Positions 23,741 to 36,776 are shown, numbered from the stretch's first letter. The stretch: 64,000 nucleotides of DNA from Ridgeia piscesae (GCA_025642075.2 JAODUO010000031.1:355001-419000); one strand, 5' to 3'. Made by a program: numbers and translations. Notes: generated by a model from the letters alone, not told the origin.

Positions 23741-24107
23741 GAGCGACCAGGACAATGGAAGTGTGTGTGTGCTTAGTTATTTAGTGCATACGTGCGGGCA
23801 TGAGAGACTGAGTTGGCGAGTAAGCGACCTTCGGTGTCCCCGCCTTGTGCAGGACACTGCAAGCAAGTCCAACAAGACGACAGGCGCCATCATGAATTTG
23901 CAAAATGTCTCGATCAAGAAGAAAGACACCTTAACTTCTGGCCAAACACTCCTGGCGTCTCACATTAGAAGGGTTGAAGGATTCGTTTAATGCCATTTCA
24001 ATCAGTCCGCGCAGCTAGGAAATGCATCCAGAACCAGGTACAGGTGTATAAGAAAAAAATCGCCAGCAACAGTTTTCATTAGTTGAAACCGATTCAACAG
24101 ATGGCGA

Positions 24108-24320
24108 GACGTCACAAACACGCGCTCAATAAGTGACGTAATCGACCGAAAACACGTTGACGTAGCAGACGCTGACGCTTTTGCTACGTATTCGAACTGT
24201 GACGTCATCTAGAAAGTAATCAAGACGGCCAAACCAAGGATTCTATAGCCTCACAAAGATACGCAACTCGTCGCGAATATGCCGTGAATAACGTGACATT
24301 GCGTAATGTGACGCCATCTA
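24108..24320. promoter_or_regulatory. Cluster of CRE/ATF-like TGACG motifs
   Basis: A perfect CRE, TGACGTCA, lies at 24200-24207. TGACGTAA is at 24134, TGACGTAG at 24158, GACGTCAC at 24108, and further TGACG cores are at 24173 and 24309. The density within 210 bp of AT-rich, CpG-poor surroundings is striking. No promoter-proximal gene can be seen on either side, so function is unproven. Confidence 0.35.
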
Positions 24321-24799
24321 TTTTCTAGCGTGTACAGTGCACACATGTTTGGACATGATTGCAAAGGTTTACTGCACCAGCGGTAATATATCACCCATCT
24401 CCCTCTAACGCACCCACTCGCCTTGTTGCTAGTATATTATTTGAATTGAGATTAATGACACAGTACATTCCTGTGCCTATTCCGTAATAAAAGCGATCGT
24501 ACAGGCCCTTTGTAAAGGTAAGGATCGTAGGTCTAAAGATGTGATGATCTTTCAACTGATTGCTCGAAGTGCTTGTTCAATAATTCCCGTATCTGTTCAT
24601 CTTTTTGCCATTTTTGTTGCCTTCTATTTAGATTTGGCACTTGCTACAGTATTATTAGCTCACAACTCTATATTTAATTGCTGCAGTTATTCAATAAAAT
24701 TGTAATTTTACTATACGATGGGCGATAGTAGGGTACCGGAGGTGCCTCATGTTCAATCATCAAAGTAAGACGTGATTTAAATAATTCAAATTCAAGCCA

Positions 24800-25098
24800 T
24801 TGTTCAATTTGTTGTCCGCGCCATTGGCGTCTGTGTGTGTTTGTAGGTTGGCTTTGGGCGATTAGCTCAGACTCATTGCAGTTAACTGGGATTGGCCATA
24901 GCCATTGTGATGCGACACAGAAAAATATGCGAGACAATATCCAATCAGAAATAAAACCAATTATATACACCCAGTTGGGTAAGTTAGGTAAACAAAATTG
25001 TTGGAGGGTTTCATTAAAAACCGGGAGATTTGCTGTTCCCACCCGGAGACGTAGTACAAAACCGGGAAGGCTCCCGGCGAAACCGGGGGATAAAATTA
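24800..25098 (+). repeat. Dispersed repeat, also at 47860-48060
   Basis: Both copies share GCGAGACAATA(C/T)C followed by an AAATAAAA stretch, then AAAACCGGGAGATTTGC and a diverged CCGGGAG palindrome-like end. This copy abuts MITE family A copy 3. The 189-codon minus ORF across both elements is a chance reading. Confidence 0.55.
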
Positions 25099-25100
25099 TA

Positions 25101-25440
25101 TTTTCGCTTAACCGACTGTCGGTCGGCTGCGTAACTACTCCGAGAAGACAGTCTGGTGACTTTGCCGGCTTTTGAATATTGGGGGTGGGGCTAAACAATG
25201 CTGCCACCTCACGGATACTGGTTAATCCTACCGTAATTCCCATTTTATAAACAACTGCACATTTTTATTTCTATTTATTTTTCTGTTACTATAAGTTAAA
25301 CATTAATTTTGAATAGTTTTTTTGGTAATATAGTAACTATCGTTATTTAATTTGGTATTTCAAAATCGACATGAGAACCAATCAGCAGTTGTGAAGGAGG
25401 AGGGAAACAGTGGCGCGACCTCACGGACTCTAAGAGGCCA
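25101..25440 (+). mobile_element. MITE family A copy 3
   Basis: It begins TTTTCGCTTAACCGACTGTC after TA, includes GGTCGGCTGCGTAACTACTC and GCTGCCACCTCACGGATAC, and ends near CCTCACGGACTCTAAGAGG. The order of blocks is the same as in the copies at 10630 and 16839. The right inverted repeat is diverged. Confidence 0.6.
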
Positions 25441-26269
25441 AAAAGCGCGGGAACATCTCCCCATTGTGCGCATGACCACGCGCGATGAATGTCGAAGATG
25501 GTGTTGGCAATAAGTGCGCAAAGCGAAGTATTATTGTCGAAAGTTCATTAACGGAAAATAGGTAACTACATATTAGTATGCTAGCATATTTAGTTAAGCT
25601 TTGGATGTCAAATTATCTTGCCTGAATAATGTAACAGTTAATGAATATTTGATAGTTTTCACTCGGGGTTGCAGACCGTTTCGTCTCGAGTCAAGAAGGC
25701 AGCCATTTTGCATAATGCACAGTAAAAATAGTTTGTTGAATGATCTTGCACACTAGTGAAATACTTAACTCATTACTTTGACTTGAAGTGTGGGTAATGT
25801 TCAAGGGAAGATGTAGCTTACCAACAGTACATTTTCACGCCTTTCGCGGTGTTGAGAAGGCACGAGATGACGCTGCGAAGGCGCAAGGTTGAAGGTGGTC
25901 GGACCAAAAAACAAATTTAGTATTTAAGTGAAATATTAAGCAAACTACAGATATGTAAAGTTACTAATTTTGTGACGTTTTCTGACGGCTTGCTAAAAAT
26001 AAAATGTAATTTTGCGTAATAAACCCACGTTTGACCTGATCATAATTACTAATTGAATTACAATGGTCCTTGTTTAATGTATGTGGATGATGAAATATTA
26101 ACAAAATTCAATTTTTCAGAAATTAAAAACCTGACATAAGATTTTATCTTGCTGATGAATCTTTAGAATTGCTTTATTTTCTTCTGATAATATCTAAAAA
26201 CTTCCTTAAGACATAATAAAAATCAAATTAAATCACTGATTTTCCTAAAATTCAAAATCTTGTTTCCAT

Positions 26270-29200
26270 CAATTCCTGGAATGTTTTTTCGAGTAAAAAC
26301 CACTCAATCGGGACCAGACCCTTTACAAAAGAGCTCCCCACAAAAAAAGTGACCTATGCTTTTAAAAAAACCCAAAAAAAATTCCAAACAATCAGGGTTA
26401 TAACAAAATCTCAATGGGAAAAAAACACCCGACGGGTCTCTTTGATTAAAACAAAAAAGCACAAAAAAAGTGTACTCGGGTTCCCCTATGGTTTCATTTT
26501 TCTCTTTCCTGTATCCGTTGAAAACGTCGGTTTGGTAAATCCGCCCAAAACCCAGAACGGGGGCAATTGCATCCCTTAAATAAATTTTTTTTTTCAAAGA
26601 TCAACAATTTTTTGTAATAACAATCAAAGGGCTTTTTTTAAAAAAATTTCGGGTAAACAAAAGGGGAAATCGATTTCTGGGGTTTTACCTTTGGGGCATT
26701 ACGGGTTCACAGTAAGATTGCAAAAAGTCCGACTTCTTATTTAACAACAACCATTCATGTAAAAATGGGGAAAATTTTGGGATGTTGTTAAATAAAAGTT
26801 GGATTTATAGCAAAAACTTTACTGGAGACGTCCAATTAATTAACCCCAGTAATATCATACAAGAGTTTAAATTTTTTTTCCAATCAACCTTTTTAAATTA
26901 AAACCCAAATTTTGATTTGTTATTACCCAAAAAATGTTTGGGATCTGAAAAAAAATTTATTTAAAGGGTGCATTGCTTTTATCCTCGGCATCAAAGGAAA
27001 CCTGATCAATCCCGGGTGACGACAAGTGGGCATTTATATTGCAACCGGGAATAACCAGGACTAGGGTCCTTTATTCCTCACGGTTGCGATTTTGGGTTTG
27101 GGTAATCAAATGAAATGGCACTTTCATAAAAAACGATTTTGGAGGGGCACCGGTAACCCTGGGGTAAATTTTTTGTATTTTTTGCATAAGTCAGCAGGGT
27201 TTGGGAAAAGGGGGATTTTTAAAATTCCATTTCGACGGATGTTGGAACAACCATTTTTAAGGTGGTAAAGATGTTTATTTTGTAAAAAATGGAAAGGTTT
27301 TGGCTAGATTAATTCAAAGCAAGTTTAAGGAATAATTATGGTAATGGAAAAAAAAGAATTTAATTATTGGAGATAAAATTTTTAGGTTTTTTTCCCGAAA
27401 AATGAATTGAAATCATCATTTTTTAAAAAATTGTAAATTTAAATTTTAATTAATTAGGTCCAAAATTTATTCGCAAAACTTTTTTTACCCAACCTCAAAA
27501 ACCCCCAAAATTTCTTTCATCCATTGCCCTTGTTCTTTCTTATTTTTGGGGCCCCCTTTTTGCTATTTTCCAAAACCCCCGGAAACTGAAAATGAGTTGG
27601 AAGTCATTTTTCAAACCCCCCTTTAATCAAAGTAATGGGAAATTTTTACTTTTTGAAGATCTTTCCAAAAAATTTTTTTTTGTGCATTATGCAAAAGGGT
27701 TCTTATTTAACCGGGGGCAAACCCCTGAAAAAAAATTTAAAATTTTATTCTGAATTATTTAAAATTTTGCTCCAAAACCAAAACGCTACAAAAGTAGCCA
27801 TTTTTCCAAAACTTTTAAAAAAATCTTGCTTTCGTTAGCCAACACCTCTTACATTACCGGGGGGTCACGCACAATAGTGTTTCCCCCGGTTTTTGGCCCC
27901 TTTGGCCTGGGGGGATGTTTTCCTTTCCAAATTGATTTTTAGGATTTTGAAATCCAAAATTTAAAAAACCCAATTAAATTTCCCAAAAAAAAAAACAAAA
28001 AAGTGAACTTAAGTAAAAAAAAATTTTTAAAAAGTCAGGTTTTTTAAAAAAAGGGTTCGGGGGTTTGTTCCTGGGGGATGTTTCAAATAAACCCCAAAAA
28101 CAAATTTTTGGTTTTAATTTGTAAAGACGAAATTTCATTTTGGGGGGGCGCTTCCCCTTTTTAAGAAACCCCCCAATTTTTTACCTCTTCCCAATGGGGT
28201 TTAAAAATTTTTTTTTCTGTTTGGTATTGTCTCCTTTTTTCGGTGCCCAAGGCTTGGGAATCCCCGTTCGCAAAGGGCTGGAATCGCCCGCCAAGTACAA
28301 ACAAACCGCGCCAAGGGCGGGCAACAAATTTCTGGCTTGTTTAAATTTTTAAATACCATTTTTGGGTTGCATGGGACCCCCCCGGACCCTTTCGCCCATT
28401 ATTAAAAAACAATTTTTTTTTTTTAATCACAAAAAAAGGTTGTGAGCAAAAACTTACAAGTGAAATTAAATGGGAAAAAAATGGCAAAAAGGAAAGTGGG
28501 TTATTAAAACACTTGAGCAATCAGTTAAAGCACAATTTTTTTTCCACGATTTCCCTTTAAAAGGGGTGTCCTTTTATTCGGAAAAAAAATTTTTCTTAAC
28601 CAATTAAATAAAACTGCAACAAAGGGGTGGGTTTAAAGTGGGTATATATTCCCTGGTCAAAAATTTTCAAACGCCAAAAAAATTTCACGACCCTAAAAAA
28701 TCTCCTTAGCAAATTTCCTTTTCACGGTTCCAGATTCGTATTTTGTAGGAAAAATCCCTTTTTCCTCTTTTTACTTTTTAGTGGCACCGGGTACTAGCAA
28801 AAGGAGGTCTGCACGTCAAGTGTTTTTTCGAGTCACTTATTGACCTTTTTACTCCCCTCTGGAATCGGTTTTTCTTGAAAAATTTCTGGGGATTTTTTTT
28901 TTCCCAGGGTTTACATTTTACTGGGGACAGAAAACTTGAAACCCTTTAATTCTTGCGAACCCAATTTGGCCAGGTTAAGGGGTTTCCTTTTTTTCGAGAC
29001 TTTTTAAACCCCCCCCCAACGGGGCCCTCCCGTTTTAACCCTAAAAAAACCCCATCGCCTCGGGTTTTGTTTTTCCCTTTTAAAATTTTTTTTTAATAAT
29101 ATTTTTGGAAGGGGGGGGGGGGATTATTAAGACTTGTTATTAACCTCGACTTGCTGCAAGCCGACTGCATCTGAAATACGGTGACCCAAAAATTGTCCAT

Positions 29201-30600
29201 AGTTTCACCAGATCGCTTTGGCCTCTTTGGCGTTTTGTGTCTAGGGTTGAAAAAGTGGTCCGTTGGCTGGGATGGATATATGGGAACAGCATTTTTGCTC
29301 CAATTCCCCACATTGATCTGCCCGGATAGTCAGTATCGGCTCTTTCGTTTGAGCCGACCATGCCCCCAAATTCCCACTTGGCGGCTTCCGAATGAAGTCC
29401 ATTCTTTCGCTTTTTACAGTCTCGTTAAGGGGGTCTGGCCCCTTGCAAAAATCATGACAACGTCTTGAATGCCTCGCTCAGATGTCGATATAAATGTTTA
29501 AAAGAAGAAAAGGCCCAGTTGAAAACTGAAAAATCACGTTGCACGAACGGTTTTGGGGTTGCACTTATTGGGGTTTTTGGGCCTCCCATCTGGAATCTTT
29601 CCAAAAAACTTTGCTGGGATTTTTTTTTATCCCTGTAGGTTCTGGAGATTTCCTCTGCCAGATTAAATTTAAACTTTCAAACCCTTTTTGGGGCCCAGGG
29701 TTTGGCCGAATTTAATTCTTTTTCTTGTCGAGCTTTTTAAACTCCCTTTCCCCAAACCCCAAACCCCCTTGCCCCTTTTTAAAAAAACCCCTTTTTCCCC
29801 CCCTCGTTTTTTAAATTTTTAAAGCCCCTTTTCCCTTTTTGTAAAATTTTTCTTTTGGGAAAAATTAGTTTTGAATATTTAAAAGGGTTAATAATACAAT
29901 TTTTCCCCCCCCCCCTTTTCCCAAAACTTCGGGCCCTTTGCCCCTTTGCCTTTTGTTCCTGTTTTTTTTTGGGGGATTAAAAAGGGAAAAGGGGCCCTTT
30001 TTTCCCATTCCAATTAAGGGCCCAAAATAAATTTTTCCCCGGTTTTCCGACCAAACACCCAATTAGCCCCAATGGTTTTTTTTCCCCTTTTTTTTCCTTT
30101 TTCCCCCCATTGCCCCCCCCAAAAAAAATTAAAAGCTAAAATTTGTAGGGAACTTTTAAAAACCCCCAGGGGCGGCTTTTTGGGTTTTAAATTCTTAAAA
30201 AACCCCCTTTTATTAGAAAAAGGGGGCCCTTTTTTAAATTTTTTTTAAACCCAAGGGGTGTTCAAAAAAATATTTAAAAATGGTAAAACAAAAAATTTTA
30301 ATAAAACTTTTAAATGGTTATCCAAAATTTTGGTTTCTAAAAAGTTAAAGGGAAAAAAGGGGGTTAAATTTTACACTTTTCCAATTTTAATTGGGGCCTG
30401 GCATTTTTTAAAAAATTTTTTTTTTAAAAACCCCAAAAAAATTTTTTTTTTAAAAAATTTTTTTTAAAAAAATTTTTAACCCTTTTAAAAAAGTTTTCCC
30501 CAAAATACTCATGAATTTTGAATTTATTGCATGTTTTTTAAAAAATTTTTTAGTTCACATAAAAAACTTGACTTAATACTTTAGCGTTTCCCGTTTCTAA
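26270..30600. other. Anomalous homopolymer-rich tract, probable unpolished consensus
   Basis: Over about 4.3 kb the sequence is dominated by runs of 4-10 identical bases of all four kinds (A/T and also GGGGG, CCCCCC), often in A-run/T-run/C-run succession, unlike either flank. ORFs inside are lysine-, phenylalanine- and proline-rich nonsense. Short islands with normal texture occur (about 29130-29480). Two stretches resemble each other (about 28840-29015 and 29560-29750). I see no supportable gene. I read it as sequencing or assembly error over a poorly covered repeat. Confidence 0.7.
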
Positions 30601-30889
30601 TTATAATCTAGGCAACTTTACAAACAATTTTGCACATTTTAAAGACAACATGGTTACCAATTTTTGGGAATAAAAAAAAATTAAAATTTTAAACTCAGTA
30701 ACGTCATTTGTCTCTTCAATATCCCTTAAATGATTTAAAATTCGAAAAATTATATAACGAACTTTTTTCATATTTAATATTAACAATTGATTTACTTATT
30801 GACATTTTCTAGTAATAGTTCGTTTTGCATAATTGCATTGAGACTAAGCAGTCGGCAAAGCCGAATTCATGACTTTCTCTTTGATTGTT

Positions 30890-31420
30890 TGACAGGTATA
30901 CAGGGTTGTCATGAAAAACATTTCTTAGTTTTGGTTAACCCTGAAAACTGTTACTGCATAATCAGGCATACATGATACCATGATAAATTAGCATTAGAAC
31001 GCAGATAACACCCATTTAATGACAGGCTAGCCTAAGACTGTAAACATCGCGTCGGAGTGCAAGGCCGAGTGATAGTGTGACCGCTGTCCAAAACACTTGC
31101 CCTCTTTCTTCCAAGATTGTATTACACAATCCATTGCTGCAGGAATGGTCTTTTACAACACTGTCAAACGTTTGACTGTATAACAAATTGCGTAGATGTC
31201 TTTCCATTATGGAATATGCACTTGCGTTTTATCATTCACGATCGCCGATTGGGTGAATAATGAGTGATTCCCGCCAGTCATGCGAGCGTTTACAAAATAT
31301 GACTGCCACAGTGCATGGACGTCGTGTACGCACGACTACATTTTAGACACAGTTATATAATAAGTTGTAGATAAAATGTAACAAAACAAACGTTAAAAAT
31401 ATACTAATGTTATTAAGGTA
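30890..31420 (+). repeat. Dispersed repeat family C, copy 1
   Basis: It is homologous to 34690-35330 through shared blocks such as ACTTGCCCTCTTTCTTCCAAGATT, here cited by its first part ACTTGCCCTCTTTCTTCC, and GATGTCTTTCCATTATGGAAT. It lies just downstream of the Tigger relic (minus) and may be part of a transposon. Confidence 0.65.
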
Positions 31421-31523
31421 TCGCTCTTCACAGTATTCAGTCTCTCAATCTTGCGAGATGACGTGACGGTAGTTGCACACGATGCAGTCTGCGCACGGCA
31501 TCCACAGTCGCGATCTGGTGCTG

Positions 31524-31676
31524 TCAGTCGCAGTTGTGGCAGTGTCGTCTGCTTTGGCACTCACCGTTTTCGCCGTCGATTGTGGTCGCTAAATCCGTTT
31601 TTTCGACCGACCAACGACGTGCAGCATTCCTTTCACTGACATGCTTGCGTAAGGCCGTTGATTTCCTCGGCGGCAT
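31524..31676 (-). CDS. Small basic ORF, 50 aa, unknown
   Basis: ATG at 31676 opens MPPRKSTALRKHVSERNAAR, then an acidic and Cys/His-containing tail (CQSRRHCHNCD). The basic N-terminus resembles the start of some transposon or DNA-binding ORFs, but there is no specific match. It lies between the Tigger relic and repeat family C. It could be the truncated first exon of a transposon gene or chance. Confidence 0.2.
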   Translation of the reverse strand: MPPRKSTALRKHVSERNAARRWSVEKTDLATTIDGENGECQSRRHCHNCD

Positions 31677-31789
31677 CTCGAATAAACCTCTTTTACGCAA
31701 AATATTCTACTAATTTATCGGCTGTCAAACTGTTCTCCGTAGCAACAACTTGGAATAATATAAACAGGAACCTAAACAACACGTTGCAT

Positions 31790-32440
31790 CATGGGATTGA
31801 TTTGCCTCACTTTGGGAGAAAACTCGTCAGAACAGTGAAAGAGAGGCTGGGTGACTCCCGAACATGCTTTCGGCCAGTTTGCTGTGTCCATCTCCGCAAA
31901 GACATGTCGCACCAAGCGTTTCCAGTAGTGCAACTTCACAGTCGCAATGATTGCAGCATTGCACGGCTGGAGACATGATGTCATATTCGGGGGAAGGAAT
32001 ACAAGCTTGATGTTGGACAGCTGGAGCTTGGAGGGTGTCTCAATTGTCGATGAATGTGGCGCTTCTGGGATTTCATCCTGGCATTGAGTCGATCGAGCCA
32101 CTCTGAGAACAGGACGCTCATCATCCATGCCTTCCGGTTTGCCTTGTACGTAACCGGAAGCAACACCTTGTTGACACCTCGAAAGCATCTCGGGTTGGCC
32201 GCTTTCCCGATGACAAGGGGCGTCAGGCCTGTGGCAGAACACGCCAGCAGAACCGTGACGCGTTCCTTTGACGTCTTGATACCCTTTCGAGGGTCCCCTT
32301 AATCACCATTGAGCGATTAGGAAGGGCACGTAAGTAGAGGCCGGTTTCGTCAGGCGTTGTAAATGTCCGTCCGCGAGATCATAGCCCTCCGTCAGTGCTG
32401 GCAGTCGCTTCCCCCAGCCGTTAACTCGGCGAGGCCTCCC
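31790..32440 (-). pseudogene. Tigger/pogo (CENP-B-like DDE) transposase relic
   Basis: Reading minus from about 32440: LPALTEGYDLAD, a frame change, then DETGLYLRALPNRSM (first catalytic Asp region), GIKTSKERVTVLLACSA, TPLVIGKAANPRCF and SVLFSEWLDRLNARM. In another frame come IKLVFLPPNMTSCLQPCNAA (the third catalytic Asp after QPC is changed to Asn) and IATVKLHYWKRLVRHVF. FIDN, the second-Asp motif, can be seen in yet another frame. These are the ordered DDE_1 blocks of pogo/Tigger transposases. At least two frameshifts and the Asp-to-Asn change show it is dead. The N-terminal CENP-B DNA-binding region is missing. Confidence 0.85.
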
Positions 32441-33194
32441 TACCTGGCTCCTCTTGCCTAGATCTTAGCCATTGATACTTCTCGTTCTTTTTCAATCCTT
32501 TTAGTGGGTCCATGGACCTGTGAGGGAACACCCTACATAGGCCAGCATTAATGTCAATACGTGTTAGAACTAATCCCTCTCATCCTAGCCATCTCGACCA
32601 ACCGAATCCCCTCCAACACATCAAAAGAAAGGTCTGAGTGCCCAATTTGCCAAAAACAAGTCACATGGGTTCAGTCGATTCAGCCAATCAGAACCGTGGT
32701 TTCAAATGTAGCTTCACTGATCCTGCAAAACAAAAGTTGGAGACAAAATGGCGGAGCAGTAAACAACAGTTTATACGCTTTGCAGCTAAGGTTATTATAT
32801 TGGTTCATGTAGTTAGATTGACTTTGGGTTTGTTTTGGGTGTGATAATTCAACAAATTAGCAATGTGACATTTTCTGGCTGGGCTTGTGTTTGTAACGGT
32901 AACAAGTGCGACAGCGATTGGCCGGCTTGAATGGTCGTAGAACAAAATACACATGCATGGTGTTAAACAGTAACATAATACAATAATGGTGAACGTAAGA
33001 CTATAACATCATTAAACAAAACAAGTGACTGCACAAAGTAATACGTAGACCCGAGGATCTCTGATTAGGGGATTTAGATGCGTGGCACATACAGTTATCG
33101 TAATGTATCAATCTGGGAATGCACCACCCTGATTGGTGTACTTATGCAAGAATGCGTTTCATTCCTTCAGTCTTCTCAGTGGGAACGTCAAATG

Positions 33195-33496
33195 TTGGTG
33201 AGAAAATCCATGATGAAATTCTCTGGGCTTATTTGAGGCCATCATTGTTACCATTGTAATCTGTTGATGAAGGTTACCACTTGTGCCTGCGATATCCTGA
33301 TTCATGTCACTGGTACTGCTTCTAGGGACTCACTACAGTCAATCTACGATTGACTTCTTGTTAAGGGGTCGTTTTGATATGATATGAATCATATGATTTT
33401 TGTACAGCTTTGACTTGTGTCATGCTGCCATTGTGTTGACAAATCCGACAAAACAATTCGCAGTATTCCCATGTATTTGTATATGTCAAACACTGA
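33195..33496 (+). repeat. Dispersed duplicate, pair of 36777-37082
   Basis: About 300 bp are nearly identical at a distance of 3,582 bp, including GTACTGCTTCTAGG and the palindrome-like GATATGATATGAATCATATG. Only a few substitutions and small indels are seen. There is no coding content. Confidence 0.85.
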
Positions 33497-34689
33497 CCGC
33501 CACGACTCTGTCATAATTTAATTTTAGGTTGCTTCGTGCAGAGCACTAATTTTTGCATGTCCGGGGGATCTTTCCTGATCCTGTTTTTATAATCATTGTC
33601 CACTAACTACATTATATCTAAATTTGCTGTCACCCTTCAGTTGCAGCGTGACAATTATTCCCACCATAAAGTAAATACTGTGATGGAAACAAAATAAAAA
33701 TCAACAATATGGTTGGCAGCGGGTGTGTAGTGTAGCCAGACATGCAACGAAACTGCATATCTGCTTGGTTTGTGTGGTGGCATCTAGCAGTCGCATTTTT
33801 TACTAATTCACATATTGCCATCTGCTGAATCGTATTACTGCCATGTTGTTTTTGCAGAATGTTGATTCATCAACTTTTACAACAAAAGTTGGTGACAAAC
33901 GTTCAACAAAATATTACTAAAATGATTTCACTGACGATTCGTCATTAATGTGCTTGATGTTCATGGTTCCTGTTTTTTTTAGAACATTTAAGAACATTCA
34001 GTATAATTCAAGACCATTCAAGGGTAGGCCTACTCGAATGAAAAATAAAAATTCATGACTGGTCACTTTTGAATCTCTTCAGGATGTCAATATGCTCTTC
34101 TAAACTTAAAATCTTTCACTTCTAGGAATTTGTCATAATCATACACTTTCAAATCTCTTGCCTGCAACTACACCATTACAATTCAAATAGCCATTTATAC
34201 ACATGCCAAAATATCGCTCTTGTAAGATAGGATTTTGGCTTTTGTTTTGTCACACTGCATGGGTGTTCTGTCCGCCGCCATCTTGTAAACAAAAAAATTA
34301 AAAAAAATTGCCATGTTTTCACTTACTGTCTGCTTTAGGAGGGACATAACCAAAATATCCTGTCCAATGGCCGCATCCATGGGGTGTCCCCTCAACAGAG
34401 GGACATTAACATGGCAAAATCGTTTGTGTATTGACAAACTGTCCCGACACTCATCAGGGGTTCCACTGAAGAAGGCGACTACTGCACTTCCATCTTCATG
34501 TATTTCGTTTGAGAACTGTATCACCCATTTGCTGGCACTTAAGCGACTCTCGTCATATCCTCATTTCTTTTCATTTTGGTGGCAAAGCCATCACATAGTT
34601 GTTTTGACAGAAGTAGTTATTTCAAAGAATAAACGCAGAAGTTCTGATTATGTAATATATAGTTAGATAATATTGTATTCCTTAACCCT

Positions 34690-35330
34690 CTCATGATTGG
34701 AATGCCTGAATCAACCCTACCAAGAGTTTCAATGCTAAAGCTGTTACTGCAGGATCAGGCATATTGTGATATGATAGATGTGCTCCATTTGATATGATAT
34801 GATTGTGATATGATAGATGTGCTCTATTTGATGACACTACGACTATGTAAACATCGCATCGACTATGTAAACATCGCATCGGTGTGCGAGGCAGAGGGCC
34901 CATGTGCGACAGTGACAGTGTGAACGCTGTCCAAAATACTTGCCCTCTTTCTTCCAAGATTGTCTTACAAAATCTAGGAATGGTCTTTTGCAACACTATC
35001 AAACATTTGACAGTATAAGCAAACTGTCTCTAGATGTCTTTCCATTATGGAATGTACATTAGTGTTTTATCACGCAGGCAACAACAGTATTGCCTACCAC
35101 CCATTGCCCACGGCAACGTGTAACAAGATCACTGATTGGGTGAATAATTAGTGATTCCTGCAATTCGTCAATCATTCGGGCATTTACAAAATATAAGTTC
35201 CACAGTGTGTAGTCTTTGTATACCCACAACAACATATTAAATACAGTTGTGTAATAAGTTATAAATAAAATGTAACACAATGAACATTAATAAATAGGTT
35301 AATGTATTAGGGTCATATTATTTTTCTGTT
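34690..35330 (+). repeat. Dispersed repeat family C, copy 2
   Basis: This is the copy of 30890-31420. It has internal short tandem duplications at its left side (GATATGATAGATGTGCTC twice and ACTATGTAAACATCGCATCG twice). Confidence 0.65.
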
Positions 35331-35504
35331 AAGGGTTGGGTTACAGAAACATCAACGGTGGTCAGTCAGATTGAAACCACTGGTATAATTTTTTTAATGG
35401 TGGTCCGAACTGACCCGACAGCGCATCGGGCCAGTGCCAATGTCGAGCCCTGCATTTCTTGATAGAATGGTTATGTCGTACAGGTCATTGCAATAAATAT
35501 GTTC

Positions 35505-35600
35505 GTACATGGCCGACGAAAACCATGATCAAGTTGAATGGAGAGAAGACGGAAGTGATCTTGTTCACATCCAAGCATGGAATCTGTATTTTTCAGAAAA
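35505..35600 (+). pseudogene. LINE reverse transcriptase scrap
   Basis: The translation MIKLNGEKTEVILFTSKH matches the block after the palm of CR1/jockey-like RT (usually KLNxxKTExxL). Only about 30 codons are recognisable. Confidence 0.5.
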
Positions 35601-35706
35601 AAGTTTTTATTTGCGAATTGCTGAATAATTAGATTTGAATCACAGTTATTCAGTTCATATTAAATTATAATTAGTGAATGTTAATCAAATTCTCAGCTGT
35701 GTATAG

Positions 35707-35790
35707 TGTGTGTGCGTGCGTGCGTGTGTGTATATATGTATATATGTATGTATATATATATATTTGTGTGTGTGCATGCGTGTGTGTGTG

Positions 35791-35822
<32 letters not shown>
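35707..35822. repeat. (TG)n/(TA)n compound microsatellite
   Basis: Alternating TGTGCG, TATATG and pure TA tracts. Confidence 0.9.
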
Positions 35823-35826
<4 letters not shown>

Positions 35827-36776
35827 GACTGGTACTGGTCATAGTGTTCTGAAATGCGTGACTTACAGAAACATGACAGTGGGCCAGTTTCAGGTGTGAT
35901 TGTCACATGCTGCACACGCACTGAATGCCCACAATAATGCCCAAAGAGCTAGTGTGATCTGTCACATGCTGCTCAACTGTTGAGCAATAACATCCCAATG
36001 TTCAGCAAATATGCTCCACCTAGCTGTATAAACAATATGGTATTTTCAGTCATACGTCCACTAATAATAACATCCACAGACCCGATGTGATTCATACATA
36101 TTGTGTAAACACTGAATAAAGTTGAAGCAGCAAATGTGATCTTTCATAATTATACAGCATAAAGACTGAATGCAATCCAACTTTCATATAATTATAATAA
36201 TTATAATGTCTTTTGTGTAAACACAAACGATCATAATTCAGTTGGCAAACAGGAATAGTGACTGAGCGCATAGGTTGGCACATTTCACGAGATGATGTTC
36301 AGTGCCAGTACTCTAATTTTGTGTGCTAATTGTGCCAGCGTGTCAAGTCTTCCTTTATGCAGAGGGCCCCTGGCTGCATCTGCAAAACTCCAGCCTTGTT
36401 GAAACATGTTTAACACATTTCACTCTCATGAATTCTTTACAAGAGATCAGTGAATAATGTGTTTCTCGTGAGACATGACACAATTGTCTTTACTGTCATG
36501 TGACATGTCTGTGATGCAAGCGGGTAGAGTGTAGATGTTGGTGGCCGACCTCGCTTCTTGCCGCGGAAGATCTCCCTGTGAATATCCAGAAATCTCTCTT
36601 CCATCCATACATTGTGTTGTTGAAGTCAACCGAACCATTGTACTTGACCATGGTTGAGATACATGGCACATCGACTTCCTCTCCTTATGTGTTGAGCTGA
36701 TCTACTTGAAGACCATCAACATCCGCCACAACGTAGTTTCACAGGAAGTAAATATTCTTTTTGTTGGACATCCTTA

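Noticed and set aside
24674..25243. 189-codon minus ORF
   Set aside because: It spans two unrelated repeats (MITE family A and the 24.8/47.9-kb repeat) and has no motif. Open by chance.
29140..29468. Possible gene island (NERADTDYPGRSMW... on minus)
   Set aside because: The texture is normal here but short, overlapping ORFs occur on both strands and no motif was recognised.
26304..30467. Several 60-100-codon ORFs (K/F/N-rich)
   Set aside because: They lie in the homopolymer-rich tract that looks like uncorrected consensus. Frames are meaningless.
33376..33400. Palindrome GATATGATATGAATCATATG as a regulatory site
   Set aside because: It is part of a duplicated repeat (also at 36961) and AT-rich. 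No gene is near.
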